Notes under the pieces: model-generated | Told to the model about the DNA's origin: nothing | The model's input: the letters and a program-made list of their open reading frames with translations, nothing else | Databases searched by the model: none | Made by a program: the position numbers and the translations under genes | DNA from: Nisaea nitritireducens | GTDB lineage: Bacteria > Pseudomonadota > Alphaproteobacteria > Thalassobaculales > Thalassobaculaceae | NCBI RefSeq assembly: GCF_014904795.1 | Contig: NZ_JACZFS010000064.1 | Coordinates: 1-64,000, forward strand | Direction: 5' to 3' | Length of the DNA: 64,000 nucleotides | In this document: positions 39,912-49,081 of the stretch, in pieces | Numbering within the stretch: position 1 is the stretch's first letter | Layout: each line of letters begins with the position of its first letter

Positions 39912-41783
39912 ATGGCATCGATGGCGGACGACGACCGGCTTGAGGATTTCAAGCGCGCGACAGCATCCTGCGTGCGGGCAATGGCCCACGAGAAGGAGCT
40001 TGAGGTCACCTATGGCGCGGATCAGGCCAGTGCTTCGGGTGACCGGGTGCGGCTGCCGTCCCCGCCACGCGGGCTTCCGGAAGAGGACGTCGCTCGGGTC
40101 CGTGGCGAGGCGGACAGCCTTGCCCTGAAGCTTCGCTTCCATGATGCGGCGACCCATGCCAGGCGGCAGCCGTCCGGTCAGGCCGCGCTGGAAATTTTCG
40201 ATGCGGCCGAACAGGCCCGGGTCGAGGCGCTCGGCGCCATGCGGATGTCCGGCGTTGCCCAGAACCTCGAAGCGGCGATGGAGCAGCGTTACCAGAAGCA
40301 AGGTCTGGAAGGCGTTACCGACAAGGACGAGGTTGCCCTCGCCGAGGTGGTCCGGCTGATGGCCCGTGAGGCGATCACGGGCGCTCCGCCGCCGGAATGC
40401 GCGCAGGGCGCTGTCGATCTATGGCGTCCCTGGGTCAACTCGAAGATCGGCGACACGCTCTCTGAGCTGTCCAGCCATCTTGAAGACCAGGAAGCCTATG
40501 CCGAGCTGTCCCGTCAGCTGATCAGCGAACTTGAGCTGGAGATCGGCGACGAGGGCATGACCGACGAGTCGAATTCGGACTCCGAGGCCGAGGATGACGG
40601 CGGCGAGGGTGAGGAGCTGAATGACAGCGGCACCCAAGGCACCGCGGAAGACAGCACCTCCTCCGAAATGGTCCCGTCCGATATGGATTCCGGCGACGAG
40701 GCCGGCGAAGGTGAAGACAGCGAGGACGGTGATTTCGAGCCCGGCGAGGGTGACGAGCAGCCTGCCAATCCAGGCACGCCTCCGCAAATGCAGAATGCTG
40801 ATGACAGCAACCGCCTGCTGAAAGCCTATCACGCCTACACGACCGAGTATGACGAAGTCGTCATGGCGAGCGAGCTTTGCGATGCCGAAGAGCTGGCGCG
40901 CCTGCGCGCCCTGCTTGACCAGCAACTCAGTCATCTTCAGGGCATGATCGGACGGCTCGCCAACCGGATGCAGCGCAAGTTGATGGCGAAGCAGAACCGG
41001 TCGTGGCAGTTCGATCTCGAGGAAGGCATCCTCGATGCCGCACGGCTTTCCCGTGTGGTGGTGCAGCCGGACAGTTCGCTTTCCTACAAGCTGGAAAAGG
41101 ATACGGATTTCCGGGATACGGTCGTCACACTGCTGATCGATAATTCCGGCTCCATGCGCGGCCGGCCGATCTCGATCGCGGCCATGAGCGCTGATATTCT
41201 CTCTCGCACGCTTGAGCGTTGTGGCGTGAAGGTCGAAGTTCTCGGCTTCACGACCAAGGCCTGGAAAGGCGGTATGTCGCGGGAGAACTGGATCCAGGGC
41301 GGTAAGCCGGTCAATCCGGGTCGCCTGAACGATCTTCGACACATCGTCTACAAGCCGGCGGATGCGCCGTGGCGCCATGCCCGCAAGTCGCTCGGTCTGA
41401 TGCTGCGCGAGGGCATCCTGAAGGAAAATATCGACGGCGAGGCCCTGCTCTGGGCGCACCAGCGTCTGCTGGGGCGGCCGGAAGAACGCCGCATCCTGAT
41501 GGTGATTTCCGACGGCGCGCCGGTCGACGATTCCACGCTTTCCGTCAATCCGGGGAACTATCTGGAGCGCCATCTGCGCGAGGTCATCCAGTATATCGAG
41601 AACAAGTCCCCGGTTGAGCTGGTCGCCATCGGCATCGGGCACGACGTGACGCGCTATTACCGCCGCGCGGTGACAATCGTGGATGCCGAGCAACTCGGCG
41701 GGACCATGATGGACCAGCTCACCAATCTTTTCGACGAGGATACGCCGCGGAACCGCCGTGCGGAGATGCGCCGCTCCGCCTAG
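39912..41783 (+). CDS. cobT: CobT, VWA-domain subunit paired with CobS
   Basis: A 623-residue protein with the CobT layout. An N-terminal helical domain (1-200) is followed by a long acidic linker (about 205-300, rich in Asp/Glu/Ser/Gly) and a C-terminal von Willebrand A domain from about 395 with the MIDAS sequence [11 protein letters not shown] (Asp410-x-Ser-x-Ser). Family knowledge: it binds the CobS hexamer and the large chelatase subunit. No frameshift is seen and the length is normal. It lies 24 bases after cobS, so the two are cotranscribed. The same VWA-AAA+ logic is used by magnesium chelatase and MoxR systems. Confidence 0.93.
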   Translation: MASMADDDRLEDFKRATASCVRAMAHEKELEVTYGADQASASGDRVRLPSPPRGLPEEDVARVRGEADSLALKLRFHDAATHARRQPSGQAALEIFDAAEQARVEALGAMRMSGVAQNLEAAMEQRYQKQGLEGVTDKDEVALAEVVRLMAREAITGAPPPECAQGAVDLWRPWVNSKIGDTLSELSSHLEDQEAYAELSRQLISELELEIGDEGMTDESNSDSEAEDDGGEGEELNDSGTQGTAEDSTSSEMVPSDMDSGDEAGEGEDSEDGDFEPGEGDEQPANPGTPPQMQNADDSNRLLKAYHAYTTEYDEVVMASELCDAEELARLRALLDQQLSHLQGMIGRLANRMQRKLMAKQNRSWQFDLEEGILDAARLSRVVVQPDSSLSYKLEKDTDFRDTVVTLLIDNSGSMRGRPISIAAMSADILSRTLERCGVKVEVLGFTTKAWKGGMSRENWIQGGKPVNPGRLNDLRHIVYKPADAPWRHARKSLGLMLREGILKENIDGEALLWAHQRLLGRPEERRILMVISDGAPVDDSTLSVNPGNYLERHLREVIQYIENKSPVELVAIGIGHDVTRYYRRAVTIVDAEQLGGTMMDQLTNLFDEDTPRNRRAEMRRSA

Positions 41784-41869
41784 CGGAATAGCTGAGGCTT
41801 TTCACTGTGGTAGGTGAAATTTCCCGTAAAACAGGCTAGTCTTTAGCTGGTCTTTTACGGAGAGAAGCC

Positions 41870-43390
41870 ATGCGCGCCACGCTCCACACGATTTTCTGGC
41901 TCACGCTATTCGCTATTTGCGGGGCGCCGGCAGGTGCGGAGCCACTCCGTCTGTCGATTGTCCACGTGAACGACTGGGACCGGCTCGATGCCAGGGACGG
42001 GGCGGGCGGAGCCGCGAAGATCGCCAGCATTGCGCGCTACGAGCGTGACCGTGTCGAGGCCGAAGGCGGACAGGTGCTGCTAACCTTCGGCGGTGACATG
42101 CTCTCGCCTTCCCTGCTGTCCGGCTTCGACAAGGGCGCGCATATGGTCGCGCTGGCCAACGCCATCGGTTTCGATGCGGCAGTTCTCGGCAATCATGAAT
42201 TCGATTTCGGCCCGGACGTTCTGATCCAGCGTCTGAAGGAAGCCAAGTATCCGGTCCTCGGCAGCAATGTCTCCTACAAGGGAAAGCCCGGATTTCCCGG
42301 TGCCGAGCGCTCGCGCATGGTCACGGCGGGAGAATACAAGATCGGGCTGCTCGGTCTGACCACGACCGATACGCCGAGCCTTTCAAGCTCCGGTCCCGAT
42401 GTCGGCTTCGCGCCGCTCGCGGAGACAGCAAAAGAGGTCGTGGCCAATCTGCGCGAGGACGGCGCGGATCTAGTCATCGCCCTGACCCACGCGGTTTATC
42501 AGAGCGATCTGGAGACACTGCGCCAGGTGGCGGGGATCGACATCGTGCTCGGCGGTCACGATCATCTGGTGCTGGTGCTCTACGACGGAAAGCAGGCCAT
42601 TCTGAAGTCCGGCAGCCAGGGCAACTTTGTCGGGATCATGGACCTTACCATCGACAGGGTCGAGGGGCGCAACGGGCCAAAACTCGTCTGGCAACCGAGT
42701 TTCTCGATGATCAATACGATCGACGTTGAGCCGGACCCCACTCTTGAGGGAAAGGTTGCCGCCTACAGCTCCAAACTTGACCGGGAACTTGCTGTCGAAG
42801 TCGGTGTGACCGAGGTTGCGCTCGATACCCGCCGGGCTTCCGTGCGAACGGCGGAGAACGTTTTCGGCAACCTGATCGCCGATGCGATGAGGGCCGCGAC
42901 AGGTGCCGACGCGGCGATCACAAACGGTGGCGGGATACGCGGCGATACCAGTTATGAGGCGGGCCGCACGCTGACCCGGAAGGATGTGCTGACGGAATTG
43001 CCCTTCGGCAACCGGACGGTAACCATGCAGCTCAAGGGATCGGATTTGCATGCGGCCCTGGAGAACGGGGTCTCGCAGGTAGAGAAGGGGGCAGGCCGTT
43101 TCCCGCACGTTTCCGGCATCAGCTTCGCCTTTGACGGACGCAAGCCCGCCGGCTCCCGGGTGTCGGAGGTGAAGGTTGCAGATACGCCGCTCGATCTCGG
43201 CAGGATCTATGTGGTCGCGACCAACGATTTCATCGCCAGGGGAGGTGACGGATACGCCGCCTTCACAAAAGGAGAGATCGTCGTCGATGCGAGTTCGGCA
43301 CGCCTGATGGCGAGTCAGGTCATCGACTATGTCCAGAAGAGCGGCGGCGTCAAAGTCACGATTGAAGGGCGGGTGCGCCGGCTGGACTGA
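41870..43390 (+). CDS. exported 5'-nucleotidase-family metallophosphatase
   Basis: A 506-residue exported enzyme. Signal peptide (1-23, TIFWLTLFAICGAPAGA) then a metallophosphatase domain with GGDMLSP, LGNHEFDFG, ALTHAVY and VLGGHDH, and a C-terminal 5'-nucleotidase substrate domain with NGGGIRGD and DFIARGGDGY. The first metal motif reads HVNDWDRLD, so the usual Asp-x-His is replaced by Asp-x-Asp. Other ligands are intact, so activity is plausible. It probably hydrolyses nucleotides or related sugar phosphates in the periplasm for phosphate or nucleoside uptake. A GGAGAGAAG site precedes the ATG. Confidence 0.9.
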   Translation: MRATLHTIFWLTLFAICGAPAGAEPLRLSIVHVNDWDRLDARDGAGGAAKIASIARYERDRVEAEGGQVLLTFGGDMLSPSLLSGFDKGAHMVALANAIGFDAAVLGNHEFDFGPDVLIQRLKEAKYPVLGSNVSYKGKPGFPGAERSRMVTAGEYKIGLLGLTTTDTPSLSSSGPDVGFAPLAETAKEVVANLREDGADLVIALTHAVYQSDLETLRQVAGIDIVLGGHDHLVLVLYDGKQAILKSGSQGNFVGIMDLTIDRVEGRNGPKLVWQPSFSMINTIDVEPDPTLEGKVAAYSSKLDRELAVEVGVTEVALDTRRASVRTAENVFGNLIADAMRAATGADAAITNGGGIRGDTSYEAGRTLTRKDVLTELPFGNRTVTMQLKGSDLHAALENGVSQVEKGAGRFPHVSGISFAFDGRKPAGSRVSEVKVADTPLDLGRIYVVATNDFIARGGDGYAAFTKGEIVVDASSARLMASQVIDYVQKSGGVKVTIEGRVRRLD

Positions 43391-43501
43391 TGTCTCCGGA
43401 CTGTCTCCCCACCGTCGCGCGTCTCGTTCCGTCTCGGCGCTGGAGGGTGTGCGTCTCAGCGCCTATGCTGCAGCCGGACTTTGGATTTTTGGGAGGATTC
43501 C

Positions 43502-43825
43502 ATGCTGCTCGACGTGCGTACTTACACCTGCCGCCCCGGTGCCATCAAAAAACATCTCGAGATTTACGAGAAATACGGCAAGGCGCCGCAGACCAAGCAT
43601 CTGGGTCAGCCGCTTGCCTATATGGTCACCGAGACCGGCAACCCGAACCAGTATATCCATATCTGGGTTTACGAGAGTGCCGGTGACCGCGAAGCCAAGC
43701 GCGCTGCCATGTGGGCCGATCCGGATTGGCTGACATACACCAAGCACAGTGCGGAATTCGGCGGCCTTGTGGAACAGCAGAACATTCTGATGAAGCCGGT
43801 CGACTTCTTCGACATCAAGACCTGA
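43502..43825 (+). CDS. NIPSNAP family protein
   Basis: A 107-residue alpha+beta barrel protein. The NIPSNAP pattern is clear: MLLDVRTYTCRPGAIKKHLE at the start, then GQPLAYMVTETGNPNQYIHIW read in parts and RAAMWADPDW. The ATG at 43502 follows GGGAGG with 5-base spacing; an in-frame TTG at 43481 is less likely. Bacterial NIPSNAP proteins form dimeric ferredoxin-like folds related to antibiotic monooxygenases, but their roles are mostly unknown. It stands alone between a phosphatase and a FolB-like gene. Confidence 0.85.
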   Translation: MLLDVRTYTCRPGAIKKHLEIYEKYGKAPQTKHLGQPLAYMVTETGNPNQYIHIWVYESAGDREAKRAAMWADPDWLTYTKHSAEFGGLVEQQNILMKPVDFFDIKT

Positions 43826-43951
43826 CATTGCGTCGCCCTGATCCAGCCGCTCTGTCGGAAATTGCAGTTTCGTGACGGATTTCGGATGTTCGCGGAGCGT
43901 GTGATGCGATACGCATGGCGGCTGGATCGGGATGAATGAAGGGAACGGCCC

Positions 43952-44392
43952 GTGGCAAGAGACCTGATTGGCGATAATGTGACGCCGCTGGATGTGGTGC
44001 GCGATGCCGCCGCGAATGCCAAGCCCCGCCCGGGCTATACGGTGCGTATCCGCGACCTCGTGCTCAACATGTTCATTGGCGTGCATGAGTTCGAAAAGGC
44101 AGACCCGCAAAGGGTCAAGATCTCGGTCGAGCTGACGCTGGATTATCCGGAAGAGGGCATCGGCAGCCATTACAGCCGGGTGTTCTGCTACGAGACTTTC
44201 ATTGGCCGTATCCGCATGATCGCCGAAGCGGGGCATGTCCTGCTGGTGGAAGGCTTCGCGGAACGGATCTGCGAGCTCGCTTTCGACGACCGCCGGGTGC
44301 TGGCGGTAAAGGTCGAGGTGGAGAAACTCGATATCTTTAAGGATGTCGGTGGCGTCGGTACCCTGATCGAAAAATTCCGCCCGGAAAGCTGA
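43952..44392 (+). CDS. dihydroneopterin aldolase/FolB-like protein
   Basis: A 146-residue protein starting with GTG after a weak AAGGGAA site. The FolB fold is recognisable from RIRDLVLNMFIGVHEFEK, the QRVKISVELTLDY strand, and VKVEVEKLDIFKDVGGVG near the C-terminus. FolB cleaves 7,8-dihydroneopterin to 6-hydroxymethyl-dihydropterin in folate synthesis. The N-terminal extension of about 25 residues and divergence around the active site mean a related epimerase or a non-folate role is possible. No other folate gene is adjacent. Confidence 0.82.
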   Translation: MARDLIGDNVTPLDVVRDAAANAKPRPGYTVRIRDLVLNMFIGVHEFEKADPQRVKISVELTLDYPEEGIGSHYSRVFCYETFIGRIRMIAEAGHVLLVEGFAERICELAFDDRRVLAVKVEVEKLDIFKDVGGVGTLIEKFRPES

Positions 44393-44425
44393 AGCGGTAG
44401 CGCTCGTCGTCAGAGCGGAACTCGC

Positions 44426-44446
44426 CAGCCCGTTTCAACCGGGCTG
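44426..44446. terminator. hairpin between convergent folB-like and ilvE genes
   Basis: CAGCCCG and CGGGCTG form a perfect 7-bp stem with a 7-base loop, 33 bases after the FolB-like stop and 24 bases from the ilvE stop. No strong T-run is adjacent, so termination efficiency is doubtful. Confidence 0.35.
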
Positions 44447-44470
44447 ACGGATGCTTTCGTCAGGCAGTGC

Positions 44471-45316
44471 CTAGAGAGCCGCGTTCTTTTTCGCGAAACC
44501 CCAGTACAACTCGCGGCAGCGGGCGGCCAACGGGCCCGGCTGCATCTCGCGGTCCTCGAACCGGGATACCGGGGTAACCTTGGCATGGTTGCCGGTGGAC
44601 CAGAGCTCATCTGCTTCCCGCAGGTCCTTCGGGGTGACGGTCGCTTCCTCAACGGTCACGCCATCCTCACGCAACAGCTTGATGATGCGCTGGCGGGTAA
44701 TGCCGTTCAGGAAGGTTCCGTTAGGCACCGGCGTTCTCACCACGCCGTCCTTCGCCATGAAGACGTTGGAGGTGGCGAATTCGGCCACGTTGCCGACCGG
44801 GTCCAGCATGATGGCATTATCGAACCCGGCTTCGTTTGCTTCGCGCAGGGCCCGACCGGCATTCGGATAAAGGCAGGCGGCCTTGGCATCGGTCGGCGCC
44901 TGATCCGGGGCCGCACGGCGCCGGCTGGAGATATGGGCGGAAAAGCCCTTCGGCTCCGGCAGTGGCGATTCGAAGATATGCAGCATGAAGCGCGTGGTTG
45001 CCGGGTCCGGATAGATCCAGCCATCCTCGGCCCACATCAACGGCTTGATATAGAGCGCGGTGTCGGCCGGAAACTTGGCGATGCCCTCGCGGGCCAGCCG
45101 TTCGATTTCCTCGGCGCTGACCGGGGACTTCATGCCCATCTTCTCGGCCGAAGCGCAGGCGCGCTGGCAGTGCCGGTCAAGGTCGGGCGCGGTTCCCTCG
45201 AAGGACCGGGCGCCGTCGAAAATCACCGACCCGAGCCAGGTGGCCAGGGTGGCCGGGCCGAGAACCGGCGGGTTGCCTTCTTGCCATTCGCCATCGAGAT
45301 ACGTCAGCGATTTCAT
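44471..45316 (-). CDS. ilvE: class IV aminotransferase, branched-chain amino acid type
   Basis: A 281-residue PLP enzyme of fold type IV. The lysine that binds PLP is Lys145 in TDAKAACLYPN, followed by GFDNAIMLDPVGNVAEFATSN read in parts and the phosphate-binding NGITRQRII. SVIFDGARSFEGTAPDLDRH resembles branched-chain transaminases, though D-amino-acid and aminodeoxychorismate lyase relatives share much of this. It makes Leu, Ile and Val from their keto acids using glutamate. GGAG lies 7 bases before the ATG at 45316; the frame is open further but that region is the divergent promoter shared with the DUF952 gene. Confidence 0.85.
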   Translation of the reverse strand: MKSLTYLDGEWQEGNPPVLGPATLATWLGSVIFDGARSFEGTAPDLDRHCQRACASAEKMGMKSPVSAEEIERLAREGIAKFPADTALYIKPLMWAEDGWIYPDPATTRFMLHIFESPLPEPKGFSAHISSRRRAAPDQAPTDAKAACLYPNAGRALREANEAGFDNAIMLDPVGNVAEFATSNVFMAKDGVVRTPVPNGTFLNGITRQRIIKLLREDGVTVEEATVTPKDLREADELWSTGNHAKVTPVSRFEDREMQPGPLAARCRELYWGFAKKNAAL

Positions 45317-45479
45317 TGGAATGCTCCAGATTTGATTTTTAGGCTTGGCGGGGGTCAACGGACGCGCCCCGGTTTTCGGCAGCTTAGCCCGGCCCTCCGG
45401 GCAATGCCAATGATGCAATTGTCCCGAAAGGCAGCGGAACAATTTGAGATTGGAAGGGCGCGCGGCTACTCTCCCGGCC

Positions 45480-45845
45480 ATGACACAACAAGACACATTC
45501 CGGTGGATTTACCACCTTTCGCGCCGGGCCGACTGGGATCGCGCCAAGGCAGCCGGTTCCTACGAAGGCTCACGTGAGGACACAGCCGACGGCTTTCTGC
45601 ATTTCTCGACGGCTCTCCAGGTCGCGGCGAGTGCGGCCAAGCATCGCAGTGGAGAGAGCGATCTCGTGCTGCTGGAGGTCGACAGCGCCGCTCTCGGCGA
45701 GGTCCTGAAGTGGGAGCCGGCCCGAGGCGGTGAGTTGTTCCCGCATCTCTACGGTGCTTTGCCAGCCAGTGCTGTCGCTGCCGAATTCGACTTGCCGTTG
45801 GGCGAGGACGGTCTGCATGTCTTTCCGGCCATGAAGGCGGAATAG
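45480..45845 (+). CDS. DUF952 family protein
   Basis: A 121-residue protein with the DUF952 pattern: WIYHLSRRADWDRAKAAGSY at the start, DGFLHFST after it and LFPHLYGALP in the C-terminal third. The family resembles the ADP-ribosyltransferase-like fold (HxS and His-x-Ser-type motifs), but its activity is unproven. The ATG at 45480 was chosen over an in-frame upstream start at 45444 because the family begins just before this tryptophan. It lies 6 bases upstream of pyrD and is surely cotranscribed with it. Confidence 0.82.
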   Translation: MTQQDTFRWIYHLSRRADWDRAKAAGSYEGSREDTADGFLHFSTALQVAASAAKHRSGESDLVLLEVDSAALGEVLKWEPARGGELFPHLYGALPASAVAAEFDLPLGEDGLHVFPAMKAE

Positions 45846-45851
45846 ACGGAT

Positions 45852-46919
45852 ATGCTGGCTGATCTTGCTCTTCCGCTGCTGCGTTGCCTCGATCCGGAGA
45901 CAGCGCACCGTCTCACTATCCGCGCCCTGTCCGCCGGTCTCGGTCCGTCCACAGGCGGCTGGGTGCCTGACGCGCGTCTGAAGCAGTCCCTTTTCGGTCT
46001 GAAGTTTCCTCATCCGGTCGGCATCGCGGCCGGGTTCGACAAGGATGCGGAAGCCTTCGCCGGTGCCTTGAAGCTCGGCGCCGCCTTCGTCGAGGTCGGC
46101 ACCATGACGCCGCGCGCGCAGCCGGGCAATCCACGCCCGCGCCTGTTCCGCCTGCCGGAGGATGGCGCCGTCATCAACCGCAACGGCTTCAACAACAGCG
46201 GCCTGGAAGCAGGAGCGGCCCGGCTTGCGCGTCGGGACCGGACGCAGGGCATCGTCGGTGCGAATGTCGGTGCCAACAAGGGTGTGGAGACGCCGGAGAG
46301 CGACTATGCGGCGGGCGTCCGGGCCACGGCGCCGCTGGCGGACTACATCACCATCAACGTTTCCTCGCCTAACACGCCCGGCCTGCGGGACCTGCAGGCG
46401 CCGGAGCCGTTGCGCGAGTTGCTGAGAGCGGCGAAAGCCGCCCGGTCGGAAGTCTCTGGCGAAGCAGGACCGGCAATCCTGCTGAAGATCGCGCCCGACC
46501 TGGACGATGCGCAGCTTGAAGGGATCGTCGGTGTTGTGCTGGAGGAAGGGATCGACGGGATGATCGTCTCCAACACCACCATCGCCCGCCCTGACAGCCT
46601 CAAGGGGGCCAGCAAGGGGGAGATGGGAGGTTTGAGCGGAATGCCCTTGTTCGCGCCGTCGACTGCTGTTTTGGCGAAGACCTATCGGCTGACCGGCGGG
46701 AAGCTCCCGCTGATCGGTGTCGGCGGCATCGATTCGGGGGCGGCGGCCTATACCAAAATCAAGGCCGGTGCCTCTCTCGTTCAGCTCTACACCGCTTTGA
46801 TATATAAAGGACCCGGTCTCGTTTGCCGCATTGCCGAGGAGCTTGGCACGCTGCTTGAAAGAGACGGATGTTCCTCCGTTACGGAGGCTGTCGGCGTGGA
46901 GGCTGGGGCCACGCCCTGA
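45852..46919 (+). CDS. pyrD: dihydroorotate dehydrogenase (quinone), class 2
   Basis: A 355-residue membrane-associated flavoenzyme. FMN and substrate motifs are FPHPVGIAAGFDKDAEAF read in parts, NRNGFNNSG, INVSSPNTPGLR (with the class 2 catalytic Ser), SNTTIARP and GVGGIDSG. The hydrophobic N-terminal 30 residues (LADLALPLLRCLDPETAHRL) are the quinone-access helices of class 2 enzymes. It oxidises dihydroorotate to orotate in pyrimidine synthesis and passes electrons to ubiquinone. It sits between a DUF952 gene and an EAL-domain gene 15 bases downstream. Confidence 0.96.
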   Translation: MLADLALPLLRCLDPETAHRLTIRALSAGLGPSTGGWVPDARLKQSLFGLKFPHPVGIAAGFDKDAEAFAGALKLGAAFVEVGTMTPRAQPGNPRPRLFRLPEDGAVINRNGFNNSGLEAGAARLARRDRTQGIVGANVGANKGVETPESDYAAGVRATAPLADYITINVSSPNTPGLRDLQAPEPLRELLRAAKAARSEVSGEAGPAILLKIAPDLDDAQLEGIVGVVLEEGIDGMIVSNTTIARPDSLKGASKGEMGGLSGMPLFAPSTAVLAKTYRLTGGKLPLIGVGGIDSGAAAYTKIKAGASLVQLYTALIYKGPGLVCRIAEELGTLLERDGCSSVTEAVGVEAGATP

Positions 46920-46934
46920 ACCGGAAAGGGGATC

Positions 46935-48158
46935 GTGCCGTTGCGTCACGTCCTGATCGTTAGCTTCTATCTGTTTCCCGCCATCGCGATTGCGGTGCTG
47001 GCGCCGGTCATTCCGTTCGTCGGCCTGCCGGGATGGGGGGCGGGGCTGCTCCTGCTGACCGTTGGGAGCCTTGTGCATATGGGGATGTCGGTGAAGGCGT
47101 CCCGGGAATCCTCGGAACGTCAGCTGGAAGTGCTGGCGCACGAGTTGGCCGTCACGCGGCATGATCTGGATGCCGCGCGTGAGGAAGTCTCCGCCATCCG
47201 GGAGACCATAGAAGCCATGCCGGATAGCGGGCATGTGGTGTCCGAGCTGAAGGTTCTGCAGGGCCTGTTGGGGCAACTTTCCGCGAAGGCGCCGGATAAG
47301 CCCAAGGCGAAGCCTGCGGCTGCCGCCGCGAAACAAAAAGTGGAAGACGATGCCGGGCTGCCCGCTGTTGCCGCCGCATCGGGGGCGAGCGAGCCGCTGC
47401 TGCTGATCGACGACGACGAGGTGTTGAGCATCGTCGAGCAGGCGCTCCGGGAAGACCGGGTCGATCTCTATCTGCAGCCGATCGTCAGCCTGCCTCAGCG
47501 CAAGCGGCAGTTCTACGAATGCTTCTCCCGTATCGTCGACGATCGCGGCCGGGTCATCATGCCGGAGCAATATATCCCGCTGGCTGAATCCGCCGGGCTC
47601 GTCGCCGTCATCGACAATATGCTGCTGTTCCGCTGCATCCAGCTGGTGCGCCGGGCCGTGCGCGGGCAGCCGGAGCTGGCTTTCTTCTGCAACATCTCCG
47701 ACAGCTCGTTGACGGATGTCGATTTCTTCACCGACTTCATTGAATTCCTGAGCGACAATCAGAAGCTGACGCCGAACCTGCTGTTCGAATTCGAGCAGGA
47801 AGCGATTGTCAATCCGACCTACGAGACCCAGGTCAATCTGCAGCGCCTGCAGGATCTTGGCTTCCATTTCTCGCTCGATCAGGTGCGCACGCTGGATCTC
47901 GACCTGCCGCATCTGGCGGATCTCGGCTTCAAGTACATCAAGGTCGGGGCGCATATGCTGCATGAGCTCGCCCGCGGAGACGACCCCCAGCTCGACATGG
48001 GCCGGTTCAAGGGTGCGCTCGACCGATGCGCCATGGATCTGGTTGTCGAGAAGATCGAGTCCGAGGACATGTTGCGCGATCTGCTTGATCTTAAGATCGA
48101 CTTTGGTCAGGGCTATCTCTTCGGGGAGCCCCGGCCAACAACTGCCCCCGCCAAATGA
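46935..48158 (+). CDS. membrane-anchored degenerate EAL-domain protein
   Basis: A 407-residue protein starting with GTG. Two N-terminal membrane segments (about 7-50) are followed by a coiled coil (55-95), an Ala/Lys-rich linker and an EAL domain (about 165-405). Active-site motifs are partly lost: EAL reads ECF, the DDFGTG block reads LDQVRT (Asp315-Gln316) and KxD reads KVG. Retained are Asn in CNISDSS, the FEFEQEA Glu, VVEKIES and GQGYLFGEP. The domain is therefore probably a c-di-GMP receptor or scaffold, not an active phosphodiesterase (inference). It follows pyrD by 15 bases. Confidence 0.85.
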   Translation: MPLRHVLIVSFYLFPAIAIAVLAPVIPFVGLPGWGAGLLLLTVGSLVHMGMSVKASRESSERQLEVLAHELAVTRHDLDAAREEVSAIRETIEAMPDSGHVVSELKVLQGLLGQLSAKAPDKPKAKPAAAAAKQKVEDDAGLPAVAAASGASEPLLLIDDDEVLSIVEQALREDRVDLYLQPIVSLPQRKRQFYECFSRIVDDRGRVIMPEQYIPLAESAGLVAVIDNMLLFRCIQLVRRAVRGQPELAFFCNISDSSLTDVDFFTDFIEFLSDNQKLTPNLLFEFEQEAIVNPTYETQVNLQRLQDLGFHFSLDQVRTLDLDLPHLADLGFKYIKVGAHMLHELARGDDPQLDMGRFKGALDRCAMDLVVEKIESEDMLRDLLDLKIDFGQGYLFGEPRPTTAPAK

Positions 48159-48217
48159 GGTTGCGGCTCCGTGCCGCGAGCCCACTCTGTAATTCTTCTC
48201 ACGCCCGGAGTTTGGGA

Positions 48218-49075
48218 ATGACCACGCCTTTGTCCGCCTTCGCCGAGATTGCCGACCGGTATGACGGCTTCATCTTCGATGTTTGGGGCACGCTCTATGA
48301 TGGCGGGAGCGCTTTCCCCGGGGCTCTTGATGCAGTCGGGGCGCTGGCCGGCATGGGCAAGAAATTGCTGGTCCTGTCCAACTCTCCGCGCATTCCGGAG
48401 GTCGTCGGTGGGCGCCTGGCGGGCATTGGGTTCGATCTTGCCTGGTTCACAGAGATCGTCACCTCCGGCGGCATGGTCGCGGATATTGTCGGCGGCCGGC
48501 GCGATGCGGAAGCGGCGGCGCTTGGCAGGCGGGTTCTGTGGCTCGGTCAAAGCCGGTTTCCGGATACGGTGCCGGCCGGCTCGTTCACCGTGGTCGAGAG
48601 CGTCGAGGATGCGGACTGGATCCTCAATGCGGGGCCGGAAGGCCCGGAATCCCGTCTGGAGGATTATGAAAGCCGACTATCGGACTCCAGGGCGCGCGAT
48701 CTGCCGATGATCTGTGCCAATCCCGACAAGAATGTTGTGCATGGCGGCGTGCGGCAGATCTGTGCCGGTGCGATGGCGGAGCGGTATGAGGAAATGGGCG
48801 GCACGGTCCGCTATTTCGGCAAGCCCTACCCGGAGATCTTCACCCGGTGTCTTGACCGTATGGGTCTCCCGGCGGAGCAGGTTCTTGTCGTCGGCGACAA
48901 TCTGGAGACGGACATCCTCGGCGCCAACCGGACGGGCATCGACAGCCTGTTGCTGGGCTGCGGTATCCACGCCGCCGCACTCGCGGAGAACGGCGGCGTG
49001 AATGACCAATTCGATATGCTGACATCGGCCCACGGCGCACACCCGACATATTTCTCGGACGCACTTGCCTGGTGA
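48218..49075 (+). CDS. HAD-IIA hydrolase (TIGR01459 type)
   Basis: A 285-residue protein of the HAD-IIA (NagD/PGP-like) group. Motif I is FIFDVWGTLYDGG (the second Asp replaced by Trp-Gly, as is common in this TIGR01459 group), motif II LVLSNSPR, motif III includes the Lys in YFGKPYPEIF, and motif IV is VVGDNLETDILGA. It should be a phosphatase for a small phosphorylated metabolite. The substrate is unknown. Met 48218 was chosen over 48155 because the N-terminal extension would overlap the previous gene's stop region and has no homology. Its 3' end is 6 bases from the convergent RHH gene. Confidence 0.85.
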   Translation: MTTPLSAFAEIADRYDGFIFDVWGTLYDGGSAFPGALDAVGALAGMGKKLLVLSNSPRIPEVVGGRLAGIGFDLAWFTEIVTSGGMVADIVGGRRDAEAAALGRRVLWLGQSRFPDTVPAGSFTVVESVEDADWILNAGPEGPESRLEDYESRLSDSRARDLPMICANPDKNVVHGGVRQICAGAMAERYEEMGGTVRYFGKPYPEIFTRCLDRMGLPAEQVLVVGDNLETDILGANRTGIDSLLLGCGIHAAALAENGGVNDQFDMLTSAHGAHPTYFSDALAW

Positions 49076-49081
49076 CGGAGG

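Noticed and set aside
45570-48185. An 871-codon minus-strand frame
   Set aside because: Antisense to DUF952, pyrD and the EAL gene, all of which have clear motifs.
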